Shown piece after piece: positions 29,838 to 30,571 of a stretch of 30,571 nucleotides of DNA (its first letter is position 1; every line of letters begins with the position of its first letter). A program made the translations under genes and the position numbers. Source of the stretch: DUUI01 sp964345765 (GTDB lineage Bacteria; Bacillota_I; Bacilli_A; Erysipelotrichales; Erysipelotrichaceae); assembly GCA_964345765.1 (NCBI GenBank), contig CAYFSJ010000018.1, forward strand, positions 1-30,571. The letters are read 5' to 3'. Below the pieces are notes generated by a model. The model worked only from the letters and a program-made list of their open reading frames with translations, ran no database searches and was not told where the DNA came from.

Positions 29838-30571
29838 TTATTCTCCAACTAAGTGTATATAGTTTATTTCTGAGGGATTATTGAGTCGAAAAGATATCAC
29901 GCTATCGCCTATGCCTACACTAACAATCATATGGGTTTGTTCATATTCATAGTGACCTTTAGTGTAGTCTGGTAAGAAACCTTGGTTTGGGGCGATGATT
30001 CCACCAATTAGTGGCAATCTAAATTGTCCACCATGCGCATGACCACTTAAGACTAAATCCATCTTTGCTTTTATGTAGGTTTCAAAGAGTTCTGGCCGAT
30101 GACTTAAGACTAAGTTAAACTTACTATCATCAAGATTTAATTGATTAATATCAAATCCAATGACTGGATCATTAAGACCACTGATGCTGATTTCCTCATT
30201 GAATAATCGGGTTTCATCACTTAAATAGTGTACTTGACAGTCTTCAAACAACGCTAATAAATCAGTAAAGAGATGGGTGTTAACATTGTGATTGCCTGTC
30301 ACATAATACACTGGTGAAAGTTCTGTTAATTCTTTTAGAAATTGTTCAATTCAGTCTAAATCAGTGGTTTTTTCATCGATTAAATCACCTGTTATAACGA
30401 TTAAATCTAAATCTTTATCACTTAGTTTTTGAATGATTTGTTGATGATAAGAACTGTTATGGTCATCTGAAAGATGAGCGATTAAAACAGGAGAACTTAT
30501 TTTATCTGATTTTATGGTAAAGGTGTTTTCGACAAGTCTAGCATTATCATAGATTAACCAACCTATTAGCA
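29838..30571 (-). pseudogene. Metallophosphoesterase (YkuE/YaeI-like) interrupted by in-frame TGA; 5' end outside window
   Basis: One continuous reading frame from the window edge encodes a calcineurin-like phosphoesterase with an N-terminal membrane-proximal region. The metal-binding motifs are in order: HLSDDH (D-x-H), VITGDLID, YYVTGNHN, LSHRPE and SGHAHGG. A TGA codon (30354 to 30352) falls between the second and third motifs, in the context TTDLD-TGA-IEQF. Neither half alone has all metal ligands. The downstream half could start only at a GTG at 30311 with no SD and inside the conserved fold. Family members act on lipid or nucleotide phosphoesters. TGA is a true stop elsewhere in the window, so this is a nonsense mutation, a sequence error or readthrough. 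Confidence 0.75.

Noticed and set aside
29838..30311. Independent short phosphoesterase starting at GTG 30311
   Set aside because: No SD, starts in the middle of a conserved strand and lacks the first two metal motifs, which lie upstream in the same frame.
1..30571. Mycoplasma genetic code (TGA = Trp)
   Set aside because: TGA ends the 128-aa gene, atpI, atpF, atpC, rlmD and the FMN-binding gene, most at ATGA/TTGA junctions where the next gene starts, and conserved Trp positions use TGG. The one odd TGA is treated as a local defect.

Overview
The window is about 30.6 kb of compact, AT-rich (roughly one third G+C) bacterial chromosome. It has no rRNA, tRNA, CRISPR array or insertion sequence, and no gene-free stretch over about 300 bases. 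Strong AGGAGG-type ribosome sites, TTGnnn/TATAAT promoters, a CcpA-type cre site and the gene set point to a fermentative low-GC Gram-positive lineage (Bacillota, or a Mollicutes-related group such as Acholeplasma/Izemoplasma/Haloplasma relatives). The exact taxon cannot be fixed from the sequence. TGA is a stop here: it ends several genes inside ATGA overlaps (for example atpF/atpH and atpC/rlmD), and Trp is TGG, so the Mycoplasma code does not apply.

Layout from left to right. (1) 1-3.5 kb, minus strand: a truncated secreted pullulanase N-terminus (CBM41), an MFS sugar-type transporter behind a SatD-family gene, and a membrane-anchored zinc metallopeptidase. (2) 3.5-7.35 kb, minus: a tightly overlapping six-gene operon of a 128-aa unknown protein, an inositol-phosphatase-like enzyme, a zinc-ribbon Nudix hydrolase, a half-size MgtE, a DNA alkyl-transferase and a LOG-Nudix fusion. 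It reads as nucleotide and DNA housekeeping plus Mg2+ transport. (3) 7.4-10.4 kb: pckA with a cre site and a textbook promoter, bioY convergent with it and overlapping its 3' end, a DUF1622 membrane protein, and a 61-aa membrane ORF. (4) 10.4-18.5 kb, minus: the complete F-type ATP synthase operon atpIBEFHAGDC followed by an rRNA methyltransferase without a TRAM domain and a SIMPL-domain protein. The c subunit carries the Na+-ligand signature and the epsilon subunit lacks its regulatory C-terminal domain. (5) 18.6-23.5 kb, minus: a NatAB-like ABC exporter and a MacB-like ABC exporter coupled to a membrane-anchored FMN-binding protein. (6) 23.6-27 kb: a small acidic protein, the threonine catabolic pair kbl-tdh, a MerR/excisionase-like DNA-binding protein and a small CTPC membrane protein. 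(7) 27-30.6 kb, minus: L-lactate dehydrogenase, a cytoplasmic GH101/GH129/DUF5696-like glycosidase, and a metallophosphoesterase split by an in-frame TGA.

Together the genes describe fermentative carbohydrate metabolism (pullulan/starch and amino-sugar glycans to lactate), gluconeogenesis under catabolite control, threonine breakdown to glycine and acetyl-CoA, and probably a sodium-coupled membrane economy.

The most notable non-coding pattern is that five genes (7348, 9647, 10342, 26526 and 27013, all minus strand) have a -10 hexamer ending exactly six bases before the start codon and no Shine-Dalgarno sequence. This suggests leaderless transcripts alongside normal SD-led ones.
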